Notes: generated by a model from the sequence alone, not told the origin. A stretch of DNA of 64,000 nt from CALEMW01 sp035447065 (GCA_035447065.1 DAOTGJ010000003.1:81803-145802); one strand, 5' to 3'. Positions 8,202 to 17,299 are shown, counted from the first letter of the stretch. Numbers and translations: made by a program.

Positions 8202-8978
8202 TCAGTGCCCGTCGTCGGAGGTGAGCTCCGCGGGGATCTCGCTGTTCATGAGGTCGTCCACCACCTTGAGGTTCTCGCGGGAGCGGTCGCCGATGTCGCC
8301 GTCGGGATCGTAGCGCGACGCCAGCTCCCACTCCGTCTTGGCCTCCCGGTACATGCGGCTCTCGGCGAACATGATCGCCAGGTTGTAGTGGGCCAGGGCG
8401 CTCTTGGGGTTGTGCTCCAGCACCGTGCGGAATTCGGCCACGGCGTTCTGGTACTCGTGGCGGCGGTAGTAGAGGGAGCCCAGGTTGCAGCGGGCCTTCT
8501 CCCCCTCCGGACGCAGCTCGATGGCCTTGGCGTAGGCCGTCTTGGCCTCGTCCACCGCGCGGCGGGCCTGGGGCGTGCGGCCCTCGGAGACATCGTCCCA
8601 GATCAGGCCCATGTTGACCCAGGCCTCCACGAACGTGGAGTCGGCCGCGATGGCGTTGCCGTAGGCCACCAGCGCGGAGTCCAGGTAGGCGTGCGCGCCG
8701 GTGGCGGAGTCCACGCCGGGGGGCACGTCGCCCTCGGAGGCCAGCTCGTACCAGGTGTTGCCCATCTCGTACCATGCGTAGTGCGCCAGATCGGGCTGCT
8801 CGCCCATGAATTGGCGGAGGGCCGTCGGACGGTCCGCCAGCGGCATCTCGCGGAACGCGGCCAGCGCCTTGTCCATCTCCGAGACGTCGCCGCCGCGGCA
8901 GCCGGCCAGCAGCAGCAGGGCCGCCACGGCCAGCAGCAGCAGGCGGAGGCGAGGATCGTGGATGTGCGTCTTGCTCAT
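8202..8978 (-). CDS. TPR-repeat lipoprotein
   Basis: 258 aa. The N-terminal signal ends in the lipobox LLAGC (Cys ~27), giving a lipid-anchored periplasmic protein. At least three to four TPR units are visible, for example YLDSALVAYGNAIAADSTFVEAW and AVAEFRTVLEHNPKSALAHYNLA. TPR proteins scaffold complexes; the partner is unknown. GGAGGAG stands six bases before the ATG. It lies 18 bp upstream of mnmA on the same strand and 36 bp after the outer-membrane gene, so it may belong to either transcript. Confidence 0.85.
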   Translation of the reverse strand: MSKTHIHDPRLRLLLLAVAALLLLAGCRGGDVSEMDKALAAFREMPLADRPTALRQFMGEQPDLAHYAWYEMGNTWYELASEGDVPPGVDSATGAHAYLDSALVAYGNAIAADSTFVEAWVNMGLIWDDVSEGRTPQARRAVDEAKTAYAKAIELRPEGEKARCNLGSLYYRRHEYQNAVAEFRTVLEHNPKSALAHYNLAIMFAESRMYREAKTEWELASRYDPDGDIGDRSRENLKVVDDLMNSEIPAELTSDDGH

Positions 8979-9014
8979 GGGTCTCCTCCGGTGGTCCGAT
9001 ACGTTCCGCTCAGC

Positions 9015-10247
9015 CTACCACCAACGCTCGAGTCCTGCCAGCGACACGGTGAGCCGCCAGCCCGCGTCCTCCACGCCGTGCTTGGCGGCGTCGCCGGTCC
9101 AGAGTCGGGCCAGGGCCACGTCCAGGTGGCCGTTGCCGCCGCGCAGGGGCACGCCCGTGCCCACGGACAGGGTGGTGCGGCGGATCTCCTCGCCCTGCAT
9201 GGTGTACGGCAGCACCTGCACCGACGCGCCCAGGCGCAGGGGCAGGTTGCTCCAGCCGCCGCGCCGGCGGTCGGACCCGGCCCGCTCCACGCCCACGCCG
9301 AAGCGCCAGGCGTCCGTGGAGATCTGCTGCCAGTCCGTGCGGCCGGTCAGCTCGCTGAAGGCCTGGGCCTCGTACTCCAGTCCGGCGCGCCAGCGCTCGC
9401 TCACGGCCACGTCGGCGCCCGCGGCCCAGAGGGCGGGCACGTGCACCTCGTAGTCCCGCTGCACGTCGCCGGCCAGGCCGGTCATGTCGTTGATGCGGGT
9501 CACGCTCCAGTTCTGGGGCGTGGTGTAGCGGAAGCCCACGCGCACGCCGTCCACCGGCTCGGCCTGCAGGCCCCAGGTGGCCGACACGGCGTCGAAGGCG
9601 TCCTCGACCACCTCGGAGTTCAGGGCCAGGAAGAGGGCGTCCTCCTCGCTGGTGCCCAGGAAGCTCTCGGTCAGCCGCTCGCGGATCACGCCGTTGACCA
9701 GGTTCACGCTGGCGGCCACGGACAGGCGCGGGTGGACCCGGTAGGAGGCGCCCAGAGGCACCTCGAACTGGGTGCCCTCGCGCAGCCGGTAGCGCAGGCC
9801 CTCCACGGTCTCCATGACCTCGCCCGTATCCGGGTCCAGCAGGTCCAGGGCCAGCTCTTCGCGCGTGTCGTACTGGGTGGCGCGCAGGGCCTGGAAGCCC
9901 GCCGACAGCACCAGCCGGCCGCGGGCGAACGGCACCGCCGCCCGCACCGTGGGCGTGCGCACGTTGCTGCTGCGCCGCTCCGCGCCGTCCACCGTGGCGG
10001 TGCGCAGGTCGCCGTAGCCGCTGAGCACCACGGCCACCTTCTTCAGGCCGGTCAGGCCCGCGATGTTGTCGAAGCAGGGGATCACCGTGTCGGACTCGGC
10101 CACGCCCCAGCCGCCGCGCCCGTCGGTGCGCGCGTCGAAGGAGCGCACGTCCTCCCCCATGTGCAGCAGGGCGAAGGGGCTCTGGGCCGCGGCGGGCCCG
10201 GCCAGCAGCAGCAGGAGGACGGCGGCGCCGATCATGCGGATGCGCAT
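9015..10247 (-). CDS. outer-membrane beta-barrel protein (FadL/OmpP1-like layout)
   Basis: 410 aa. A signal peptide ends at AAAQS, and many amphipathic strands follow. The composition (conserved GVRVGFRYTTPQNW mid-region, repeated R-L-G-ASVQV-type strands) resembles FadL/OmpP1 or PorV-like barrels. The last residues are GLERWW rather than a canonical Phe. Last gene of the tonB-exbB-exbD-lipoprotein run; its ATG overlaps the lipoprotein stop (TGATG). The product may be the outer-membrane client of this TonB system, but no plug domain or TonB box could be recognised. Confidence 0.7.
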   Translation of the reverse strand: MRIRMIGAAVLLLLLAGPAAAQSPFALLHMGEDVRSFDARTDGRGGWGVAESDTVIPCFDNIAGLTGLKKVAVVLSGYGDLRTATVDGAERRSSNVRTPTVRAAVPFARGRLVLSAGFQALRATQYDTREELALDLLDPDTGEVMETVEGLRYRLREGTQFEVPLGASYRVHPRLSVAASVNLVNGVIRERLTESFLGTSEEDALFLALNSEVVEDAFDAVSATWGLQAEPVDGVRVGFRYTTPQNWSVTRINDMTGLAGDVQRDYEVHVPALWAAGADVAVSERWRAGLEYEAQAFSELTGRTDWQQISTDAWRFGVGVERAGSDRRRGGWSNLPLRLGASVQVLPYTMQGEEIRRTTLSVGTGVPLRGGNGHLDVALARLWTGDAAKHGVEDAGWRLTVSLAGLERWW

Positions 10248-11177
10248 CACTCGCCTCCCGTGAACTCGGTGTAGGTGATCTCCAGGCTGGGCGCGTCGGT
10301 CGCCGCGCCGATCCCCTGGAACTGGAAGTGGCTCAGGTAGAAGTCCGGGTCCCGCAGGCCCACGTCGTAGGCGGTGGACAGGTCGTCCTCGCCCGCGGTG
10401 AGGATCAGGGCGATGGGATCGTCCAGCACGCCGTTGGCCACGCGCTGCACCAGCTCGGTGAGGTCGAAGCCGAGCAGGGGCGCGTCCAGCTCGTCCAGCG
10501 CCAGAGGATCCAGGGTGCTGTTGCCGTCCACCACGGTCAGGGCGGCCACCAGATCCGCCAGGACCAGCGTGTCCGCGTCCGCCACGGTGGCGTAGGGCAC
10601 CTCGCTCAGCACCACGGACTCGGGCATGCCGAAGCTCCGCTCCGGATCCACGCCCAGCCGCAGCACCGCGCGGTTGATGCGCACGCCGCGCGGGATGGAG
10701 GCGGTGTCCAGCACGAACCACGGCGACACGCGCAGGTGCGTGCGCAGGAAGAAGGTCTCGTCCTGCCCGGTGTCCTGGGCGGGCAGCTCCTGGAAGCTGG
10801 AGAGGTCGCGCGCGGGGACGATGNNNNNNNNNNNNNNNNNNNNNNNNNNNNNNNNNNNNNNNNNNNNNNNNNNNNNNNNNNNNNNNNNNNNNNNNNNNNN
10901 NNNNNNNNNNNNNNNNNNNNNNNTCATGGGCGCCCGTGTAGAGCATCTCGGCGTCCACCAGCGGCTTGTCCGGCTCCGACACCGCCACGCTGCCCCAGGA
11001 GGCGAAGGCGGGCAGCCGCACCACCTGCGGGTCGTTGAGGTTCAGGTCGCCGGGGATGTCCGCGCCCACCAGGCCCGGATCGTCGCTGGTGCAGCCGGCC
11101 GCGAGCAGGGCGGCCGTGAGCAGGGCGGCCCAGGCCGTCGCCGTCAGGCGCGTCCGGGTCCCGTTGCGAAAGGTCAT
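10247..11177 (-). CDS. lipoprotein interrupted by an assembly gap
   Basis: The 5' part (11177-10924) starts at an ATG with GGGAG nine bases upstream, and its signal ends in the lipobox LLAAGC. The 3' part (10823-10247) is in a different frame relative to the coordinates and ends YTEFTGGE. Between them lie 100 N. The simplest reading is one gene whose true gap length is not 100 bases, not a frameshifted gene. The C-terminal portion (IVPARDLSSF ... FFLRTHLRVSPW, INRAVLRLGVD) looks like a beta-sandwich with DUF4270-like features. The function is unknown. It sits between exbD and the barrel gene. Confidence 0.75.
10824..10923. other. assembly gap (100 N)
   Basis: Exactly 100 consecutive N, the conventional length for a scaffold gap of unknown size. 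The reading frames of the lipoprotein on either side do not match across 100 bases. Confidence 0.99.
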
Positions 11178-11257
11178 GCGTTCTCTCCCTCGGCCGTCGG
11201 GCGGCCAGTGGTTCCGGGTTTCGGGCGCGTGGATCCTAGGGTCCGGCACCCCGAGCG

Positions 11258-11680
11258 TCAAGGCGCGGCGTCCCCGCCGTCCTCGCGGCGGGCCGAGACG
11301 CCCAGGCGCCGGTAGCCCGTCTCGCGGATCAGATCGTAGAGCTTGACCACGTCGCCGTGGCGGCTGTCCGTGTCCGCGCGCAGGATCAGGCGGTCGTCGC
11401 CGGTGGCGGCCAGGCGCTGGCGCAGGGCCTGGCGCAGCTCCTCGTCGGACAGGCGGTCGTCGTCCAGGTACGTGGCGCCGTCGGCGGTCAGATAGAGGAC
11501 CGCCGGCCCCTCGTCCACCGTCTCCGCGGTGCTGGACGAGGGCAGGTCCAGCTCGATGGCCGGCTGCTCCTTGAAGGTGGAGGTGACCAGGAAGAAGATC
11601 AGCAGCAGGAACATCACGTCGATGAGCGAGGTGATGTTGATGATGACCTTCCGGTCCCCGCGGGGCGGCGCGAAATCCAT
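11258..11680 (-). CDS. exbD: ExbD/TolR-family biopolymer transport protein
   Basis: 140 aa. It has a short cytoplasmic N-terminus and a single transmembrane helix containing the functional Asp in NITSLIDVMFLLLIFFLV (about 15-32). A periplasmic domain with the usual D-x2-A-x-Y and RADTDSRHGDVVKLYDL region follows. ExbD and ExbB use the proton motive force to energise TonB. It starts one base after the exbB stop. The neighbouring tonB gene favours ExbD over TolR. Confidence 0.9.
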   Translation of the reverse strand: MDFAPPRGDRKVIINITSLIDVMFLLLIFFLVTSTFKEQPAIELDLPSSSTAETVDEGPAVLYLTADGATYLDDDRLSDEELRQALRQRLAATGDDRLILRADTDSRHGDVVKLYDLIRETGYRRLGVSARREDGGDAAP

Positions 11681-11681
11681 G

Positions 11682-12305
11682 CTACGCCCCCTTGGCGCGC
11701 AGCTTGCGGCGCCGCAGCCCGTCCAGCAGGCTGGTGGCGTGCTGCTCCAGCTCGAAGATGATGGCGTCGGCCCGGCCGCGCAGCCAGTTGTAGGCCACCA
11801 GCGTGGGGATGCCGATGATCAGGCCCGCCGCCGTGGTGATCATGGCCTCGCTGATGCCGCCGGACAGCAGCTCCGGATCGCCCAGCCCCGCGGAGCTCAC
11901 CGCGGAGAACACGCGGATCATGCCGAACACCGTGCCCAGCAGCCCCAGCAGGGGCGCCACCGCGGCCACGGTCTCCAGCACGCCCAGGTTGCGGGAGATG
12001 CGCACCGCCTCCTGGCGGCCCGCCTCCTGCAGCACGTCGCGCACGATGGTCCAGTCGTCGTCCGCGTGGTCCAGCCCCGCGCGCACGATGTTGGAGAAGG
12101 GCCCCGGCTTGCGGTCCAGGATGGCCTTGGCCACCCCCAGGTCCGGCCCCGCGTCCAGGGTGGCCACCGCCTCCGCCACCTCCGGATAGACGATGCGGCC
12201 GCGGCGCAGCGCGTAGAGGCGCTCCAGGAACACGGTCAGCCCCACCAGGGAGCACAGCCCCAGCGGAATCATCATCACGTTGCCGGATCGGATCAGCTCC
12301 CACAT
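11682..12305 (-). CDS. exbB: ExbB/MotA/TolQ-family proton channel protein
   Basis: 207 aa. Three membrane segments, at about 9-28, 105-130 and 150-175. The conserved motif LGLLGTVFGMIRVF is in the second and GISEAMITTAAGLIIGIP in the third. The length is within the ExbB/TolQ range. It forms the inner-membrane pentamer around ExbD. A GAGG lies nine bases before the ATG. It is between tonB (33 bp gap) and exbD. Confidence 0.93.
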   Translation of the reverse strand: MWELIRSGNVMMIPLGLCSLVGLTVFLERLYALRRGRIVYPEVAEAVATLDAGPDLGVAKAILDRKPGPFSNIVRAGLDHADDDWTIVRDVLQEAGRQEAVRISRNLGVLETVAAVAPLLGLLGTVFGMIRVFSAVSSAGLGDPELLSGGISEAMITTAAGLIIGIPTLVAYNWLRGRADAIIFELEQHATSLLDGLRRRKLRAKGA

Positions 12306-12338
12306 CCGCGGTCCTCGACTTTCATGGTTGGGCCGGCC

Positions 12339-13427
12339 CTAGCGGGGCCGCCGGTTGCGCGGGCCCGGGCTGGGCTCGGTCCGCGTCGGCGCCGCGGCAT
12401 TCCACGCAGGGTAGTGCAGCGCCAATTCGATCACAAGATGCTCCTCCGGGAAGTCCGGCGGCAGCGGCGCGAAGGGGGCCGTGGCCCGCAGGGCGCTGGT
12501 GCTGGCCTGATGGAGGGACTCGTGCCCCTCCTTGTCGATCACGTCCAGGCTGCCGATGGTGCCGTCCTTCTCCACCACCAGCCGCAGCACCGTCTTGCCG
12601 TCGATCACGCCCAGCCGGTAGGCGTAAGGCGGGATCCAGTGGGGCAGGAAATCGTTCTTGAAGCGCTCCAGCCACGGCGCGAACTCCCACTCCACCGTGT
12701 TCAGGGCGAAGTCGCCGAACTGGACCATGTTGCCGCCGGCGCTCACCGCGCGCTGGTCGTAGGTGAAGCCGCGGTCGCCGGGCAGGCCCTCCCGCTCGGC
12801 CAGGATCGACGGCACCGACCGCGCCGGCAGCTCCGCCAGGTCCGGGGCGCCGGACTCCTCGCCGCGTTTGCGCTGGGGATCCATGCCGTCGCGGCCGTCC
12901 TGGGGACCGGACCGTTCCACGCCCAGGGGATCCGCGCCGGCCTCCGGCCGGCCGCGCGACGCTTCCTCTCCCTGGTCCGCCTCGCCGCCGGCGCCGTCCT
13001 CCATCTGGGAGCGCGGACGCAGCACCACGGCGCCGCCGGGCGCGCCGCCGCCGGTGTCCTGGCGGATGGCCACCTGCTCCACCTCCCCGGGCGTCTCGGT
13101 GCCGGGCTTGGAACCGGCCTCGCCGCCCTCCAGCAGGTCCGCGGCGCGGCTGTTGACCGCGGCCAGGAAGTCGGGATTCTCCGGCGGCGCCTCCACCTCC
13201 TGGCGCTCCGGCACGCTGGTGAAGGCGCGGGGACCGTCGGGCTGGAACAGGGGATCGTCCGGCACCAGGACCATCTCCACCACGTCCTCCTGCGGCGCAC
13301 GGGCGGACGGGGCGGCGGGGCGCAGCGCCTCGCCGATCAGGTCCAGGTTCCACGTCAGCAGGAGCACCAGTCCGTGCAGGACGAGGGCGGCGAGGAAGGC
13401 CCAGACGGTGGTGCGGCGGTTCGGCAC
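12339..13427 (-). CDS. tonB: TonB-like energy transducer
   Basis: 362 aa, GTG start with AAGGAG upstream. One N-terminal membrane anchor (about 8-28, with the His often seen in TonB anchors at ALVLHGL). A long, low-complexity Pro/Glu/Gly-rich periplasmic spacer runs from 35 to 240. The C-terminal domain has W-x-F-x-L-P-H-W-I-P-P-YAYRLGVIDGKTVLRLVVEKDG, matching the TonB/TolA C-terminal fold. It carries ExbB-ExbD energy to the outer membrane. First gene of its operon and divergent from murB. Confidence 0.85.
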   Translation of the reverse strand: MPNRRTTVWAFLAALVLHGLVLLLTWNLDLIGEALRPAAPSARAPQEDVVEMVLVPDDPLFQPDGPRAFTSVPERQEVEAPPENPDFLAAVNSRAADLLEGGEAGSKPGTETPGEVEQVAIRQDTGGGAPGGAVVLRPRSQMEDGAGGEADQGEEASRGRPEAGADPLGVERSGPQDGRDGMDPQRKRGEESGAPDLAELPARSVPSILAEREGLPGDRGFTYDQRAVSAGGNMVQFGDFALNTVEWEFAPWLERFKNDFLPHWIPPYAYRLGVIDGKTVLRLVVEKDGTIGSLDVIDKEGHESLHQASTSALRATAPFAPLPPDFPEEHLVIELALHYPAWNAAAPTRTEPSPGPRNRRPR

Positions 13428-13537
13428 GGTTCTCCTTGACGCTCGGGGCGCCCGCCCGGATGTTGTCTCGGCGGTCGCGTCGGCCGCGCGTTGGTCTCGT
13501 CCCTGGCCGCTCGGACCGCGGCGCGGAGCCTCACACT

Positions 13538-14530
13538 ATGCATCGACCGTCCCCGCCTGACAACTCCGCGGACCGGGCGCGCCTCGTGGCCGAGGCCGTG
13601 GCCGATCTGCGTCGCCTGCCCTGGGGCGCCGAGGTGCGGGCGGGCGAGGCCCTGGCCGGGCTCACCACCTTCCGCATCGGCGGCCCCGCCGCCGGCGTGT
13701 GCCCGGTGCAAACGCCCGACGACGCGCGGCGGTTCCTGGATTTCGCGGCGGAACGCGGACTGCCCACGGTGTGCCTGGGCGGCGGCAGCAACGTGCTGGC
13801 CGACGACGCGGGGTTCGCGGGATTGGTCCTGCTCATGAGTGGAACGCACGTGCGGCTGGAATCCGGCGCGGTGCGTGCGGGCGCGGGGCTGGGCTTCGAC
13901 GCCCTGGTGGAGCGCTGCCTGCAAGAGGGACGTCCGGGCCTGGCCTTCGCCTCGGGGATTCCGGGCAGCGTGGGCGGCGCCGTGGTGGGCAACGCGGGGT
14001 GCTACGGGCACGAGATCGGCGAGTTCGTGGAGGAGGCGCTGGTGCTGCGCCCCGACGGCCGCCTGGAGCGGCTGGGACGCGGGGATCTGGGCTTCGCCTA
14101 CCGCACCTCGAGGCTCAAGACCGAAGCGGGCCTCCTGCTGGAGGTGACGCTGCGCCTGGAGCCGGCGGACACCGCGGCCGGCGCCGCCGAACGCGCCGAG
14201 CACCTGGCCGACCGCCGCCGTAAGCACCCCACCTCGGAGCCCTGCGCCGGCAGCTACTTCCAGAACCTGCCGCCTCTGGAGCCGGGCGGCCGCCGCCGGG
14301 CCGCCGGCATGCTCCTGGACGAGCTGGGCGCGCGGGGCTGGCGCGAGGGCGACGCCGGCGTCTTCGCCAAGCACGCCAACATCATCGTGAACCTGGGCCG
14401 GGCCACCAGCGGCGACGTGCTGCGGCTGGCCGACCGCATGCGCGGGGCCGTGCGGGACCGCCACGGGATCCTGCTGGATCCCGAGGTCCGCCACCTGCGC
14501 CCCACGGGCTTCGCCCCCGCCGCGGACTGA
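13538..14530 (+). CDS. murB: UDP-N-acetylenolpyruvoylglucosamine reductase MurB
   Basis: 330 aa. FAD-binding motifs TFRIGGPA (44-51), GGGSNVLADD (81-90) and GIPGSVGGAVVGNAGCYG (140-157) are all present. YRTSRLK carries Arg189, Ser239 lies in CAGSYFQN and Glu316 in LLDPEVRHL, corresponding to the catalytic residues of the family. It reduces UDP-GlcNAc-enolpyruvate to UDP-MurNAc in peptidoglycan synthesis. Start set at ATG 13538 because upstream in-frame codons encode non-conserved Arg-rich sequence. It stands apart from other mur genes. Confidence 0.93.
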   Translation: MHRPSPPDNSADRARLVAEAVADLRRLPWGAEVRAGEALAGLTTFRIGGPAAGVCPVQTPDDARRFLDFAAERGLPTVCLGGGSNVLADDAGFAGLVLLMSGTHVRLESGAVRAGAGLGFDALVERCLQEGRPGLAFASGIPGSVGGAVVGNAGCYGHEIGEFVEEALVLRPDGRLERLGRGDLGFAYRTSRLKTEAGLLLEVTLRLEPADTAAGAAERAEHLADRRRKHPTSEPCAGSYFQNLPPLEPGGRRRAAGMLLDELGARGWREGDAGVFAKHANIIVNLGRATSGDVLRLADRMRGAVRDRHGILLDPEVRHLRPTGFAPAAD

Positions 14531-14552
14531 GGGGCCGCACGCCGATCCATGG

Positions 14553-14581
14553 TTGACACGGCCCGGCCAATGCCAGACATT
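14553..14581 (+). promoter_or_regulatory. putative sigma-70 promoter of the outer-membrane protein gene
   Basis: TTGACA (14553-14558), 17-nt spacer, GACATT (14576-14581), about 43 nt before the ATG. The -35 is perfect and the -10 is weak. Confidence 0.5.
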
Positions 14582-14623
14582 TCAAGGGATTGCCAACCCC
14601 CGTTAGCCCGACTGGAGCGGACC

Positions 14624-15544
14624 ATGCCCCGGACTCTCTTCGTCGTCCTGATGAGCGCCGTCATCGCCTTCGCGGTGCCCGCTGCGGCCCAGGACGAGGA
14701 TGCCACCAAGCCCGCCAGCGACGAGCCCACGTTCAACCTGGACCCCTCGGTCGGCCGCGATGACCTGGAGACCGCGGTCCAGGATCAGGCTCCCGCCTAC
14801 CAGCCCATCCTGCCCCGCAAGAAGCTGGAAGCGTCGGTGACCCTGGGCTACTGGGACCTGGCCAACACGCTGATCAAGATGGACCAGCTCATCTACAAGT
14901 ACACCGACGAGTACACCTACTACGGCGACGTGGAGATCCAGGGCGAGTCGGCCTTCAACCCCATGATCCGCCTGAGCTACGACCTGGACACGTGGATGAG
15001 CGTGGAGGGCTTCTTCGACCTCTCCGTGTCCGAGTACTTCGCCACCATCACCAATCCCAACCGGCTGTCCAACGCCGCGGAGGGCGCCAGCCTGCAGCCC
15101 GTGGAGGAGCTGGGCGAGTTCGACGCCGAACGCCGCAGCAACATCACCCTGGGCGCCGGCATGAACGTGCTGTTCTACCCCCGCGACTACGGCAACTTCG
15201 GCAAGGGCCGCTTCCATCCCTACGTGATCGGCGGCGCCTCGCGCGTGTGGATGAGCATCAACTCGGACTACGCCGAGGACGCGGCCAGCCAGTGGCGCCT
15301 GTCCGGCGGCCTGGGCTTCCGCTACATCGCGGACGACCTGATCAGCGTGCGCTTCGAGATGCTCATGAACCACATGACCTACCAGTTCACGCCGAGGGAC
15401 TACTTCAGCGACATCGACGACGGCACCACGCTGATCCCCGTCTACCAGTACGTGGACGGCCAGGGCGCCGTGGAGGTGGAGAGCTTCGAGAGCTACACCC
15501 TCAACTCCATGAGCTGGGCCCTGGGCTTCTTCGCCAACTTCTAG
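14624..15544 (+). CDS. outer-membrane beta-barrel protein
   Basis: 306 aa. A signal peptide ends at AAAQDE, followed by an acidic linker and then aromatic-rich amphipathic strands (VTLGYWDLANTL, MIRLSYDLDTWMSVEGFFDL). The C-terminal strand ends WALGFFANF. The terminal Phe and strand pattern indicate an outer-membrane barrel. RBS GGAG lies seven bases before ATG 14624. It appears monocistronic: murB ends 93 bp upstream and comM is convergent. No family recognised. Confidence 0.8.
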   Translation: MPRTLFVVLMSAVIAFAVPAAAQDEDATKPASDEPTFNLDPSVGRDDLETAVQDQAPAYQPILPRKKLEASVTLGYWDLANTLIKMDQLIYKYTDEYTYYGDVEIQGESAFNPMIRLSYDLDTWMSVEGFFDLSVSEYFATITNPNRLSNAAEGASLQPVEELGEFDAERRSNITLGAGMNVLFYPRDYGNFGKGRFHPYVIGGASRVWMSINSDYAEDAASQWRLSGGLGFRYIADDLISVRFEMLMNHMTYQFTPRDYFSDIDDGTTLIPVYQYVDGQGAVEVESFESYTLNSMSWALGFFANF

Positions 15545-15614
15545 CCGCCCCGCGGCGGCCGCGCGATCCGGGGGCGCCTCCAGGGGCGCCCCTTTCGCAT
15601 CCCCCCAGGCGCGA

Positions 15615-17123
15615 TCAGCCGCCCGCCGCGACGTCCAGGACCGTCTCGCGCCGCCATCCCAACGCCTCGTTCACGTCCGCACGCTCCACGCGGTCGCGGT
15701 CGGCCAGCGCGGCCACCGTGCGCGCCACGCGGGCGCAGCGCAGGAGGCTGCGCACCGACAGCCCCAGCGAGGCCCGCAGGGCGTCCAGACGTTCGGCCGC
15801 GTCCGCGCTCAGGCGGCGGCGCGCGGCCGTCAGATCGTCGTCGGGCGCGGCGGCGAGACGGCGCCGCACCTCCGCCACGCGGGCGCGCACCGCGGCGCCG
15901 TCGACGCCCGCATCGGCGGACGTGTCCGCCATGCCGACGCCCCCGTCCACCACCTCCGCGAAGAGGTCGCAGCGGTCCAGCAGCGGCCCGGACACGCGCC
16001 GCCGGTGACGCTCCACGTCGGCGGGACCGCAGGTGCAAGGGCGCACCGGGCTGCCGAGCCAGCCGCAGCGGCAGGGGTTCATGGCCGCCAGCAGCTGGAA
16101 GCGGGCGGGCCAGAGGCGCACGCCGCCGCCGCGCGCCACGTTCAGCACGCCTTCCTCCAACGGCTCGCGCAGCACCTCCAGCACGCCGGGGGCGAACTCG
16201 TTGACCTCATCCAGGAAGAGCACGCCGTGGTGGGCCAGGGTGATCTCGCCGGGGCGCAGTCCGCTGCCGCCGCCCACCAGGCCCGCGCGGGTCACGGTGT
16301 GGTGCGGCGCGCGGAAGGGGCGCGCCGGCCGGGCGGGCAGGCCGTCGGTGCGCCGGCAGGCGCCGTGGATGCGCAGGACCTCCAGGGCCGCATCGCCGTC
16401 CAGCGGCGCCTGCAGGGCGGCCACGGCCCGGCAGAGCCGGGTCTTGCCCACGCCCGGCGGTCCCACCAGCAGCAGGTTGTGGCGGCCCGCAGCCGCCACC
16501 GTGGCCAGGCGCACCAGGTGCGTCGGCGTGGTGCGCAGATCCGGCGCCGCGCCGACGTCGCCCGCGGCTGCGGGCAGCGGACGCCCCCCTTCGCGCCAGG
16601 GCACGGCGGCGCGTCCTGTGCACCAGGCCCAGGCCGCGCCCAGGTCGCGGACACCCGCCACCAGCACGCCCGGCACCAGGCGCGCCTCCTCGGCCTGTCC
16701 GGCGGGCACCACGAACCGCCGATGGCCGGCCCGGGCCAGGGTCATGACCATGGCCAGCAGGCCGCGCACGGGCTGCACGCGCCCCGAGAGCGAGAGCTCC
16801 CCCAGGACCACCGCGCCGTCCAGCGCCGGCGGCGCGCCGCGGTCGGCGCCCTGCAGGCCCACCCCCAGGGCCACCGCCAGCTCCACGGCCGCGCCCTCCT
16901 TGCGCACGTCGGCCGGCGCCAGGTTCACCACCACGCGTCCGCTGGGCCGCGCCAGCCCCTGGTTGCGCATGGCGGACAGCACGCGCTCGCGGCTCTCGCG
17001 CACCGCCGCGTTGGGCAGCCCCACGATCTGGAACGAAGGCAGCCCGCGGCCGGCGTCCACCTCCACGCGCACCTCGTAGCCCGTGAGCCCGTCCAGGGCC
17101 CCGCTGCGGATCAGGACGATCAT
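15615..17123 (-). CDS. comM: YifB/ComM-family AAA+ ATPase (Mg-chelatase-like)
   Basis: 502 aa. The N-terminal Lon-protease-like fold carries the family signature GLPSFQIVGLPNAAVRESRERV (two overlapping motifs, residues ~26-47). The AAA+ core has Walker A GPPGVGKT, GEITLAHHGVLFLDEVNEF (Walker B) and AMNPCRCG. The Cys residues in PCRCGWLG and CTCGP resemble a metal site in the family. ComM is a hexameric branch-migration helicase used in natural transformation; uptake competence itself is not shown here. ATG 17123 was chosen for its strong GGGGAGGT ribosome-binding site. Confidence 0.9.
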   Translation of the reverse strand: MIVLIRSGALDGLTGYEVRVEVDAGRGLPSFQIVGLPNAAVRESRERVLSAMRNQGLARPSGRVVVNLAPADVRKEGAAVELAVALGVGLQGADRGAPPALDGAVVLGELSLSGRVQPVRGLLAMVMTLARAGHRRFVVPAGQAEEARLVPGVLVAGVRDLGAAWAWCTGRAAVPWREGGRPLPAAAGDVGAAPDLRTTPTHLVRLATVAAAGRHNLLLVGPPGVGKTRLCRAVAALQAPLDGDAALEVLRIHGACRRTDGLPARPARPFRAPHHTVTRAGLVGGGSGLRPGEITLAHHGVLFLDEVNEFAPGVLEVLREPLEEGVLNVARGGGVRLWPARFQLLAAMNPCRCGWLGSPVRPCTCGPADVERHRRRVSGPLLDRCDLFAEVVDGGVGMADTSADAGVDGAAVRARVAEVRRRLAAAPDDDLTAARRRLSADAAERLDALRASLGLSVRSLLRCARVARTVAALADRDRVERADVNEALGWRRETVLDVAAGG

Positions 17124-17266
17124 CGGCACCTCCCCACGCATCGACCTTGCGGGATCCGTGCCCACGGCCTTCACGGCGTTCGCCGCGGTTCCGCGCAGGG
17201 GGGTGTCGCCGCGCGGCGTCGCGGTCCGTGGGAGCGTCGCCCCACGCCGACACGGGCACACGCGGA

Positions 17267-17299
17267 AAGGCCCCGCCTCCCGGAGGGAGACGGGGCCTT
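17267..17299 (-). terminator. hairpin downstream of the tail-protein pair
   Basis: Stem AAGGCCCCG / CGGGGCCTT, with further pairing of CCTCCC with GGAGGG inside. On the minus strand only a short TT follows. It lies 28 bp after the stop at 17327. Confidence 0.65.

Noticed and set aside
6639..10274. Very long plus-strand open frame (over 1200 codons) opposite the AsmA-like, mnmA and outer-membrane genes
   Set aside because: Its translation is low-complexity Arg/Ala/Pro/His/Gln sequence. High GC removes stops on the strand opposite real genes. Similar antisense frames at 255-2141, 32403-35630 and 41940-40653 were rejected for the same reason.
9015..11261. Apparent lipoprotein-barrel fusion reading through the Ns
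   Set aside because: It depends on reading 100 N as codons. The sequence just after the Ns in that frame is Arg/Pro-rich noise, while another frame gives good protein.
13436..13537. N-terminal extension of murB
   Set aside because: The Arg-rich non-conserved sequence overlaps the divergent tonB promoter region; ATG 13538 gives normal MurB length.
17171..17259. In-frame extension of comM upstream of 17123
   Set aside because: The extra residues are not family-like. The strong GGGGAGGT site and conserved start favour 17123.
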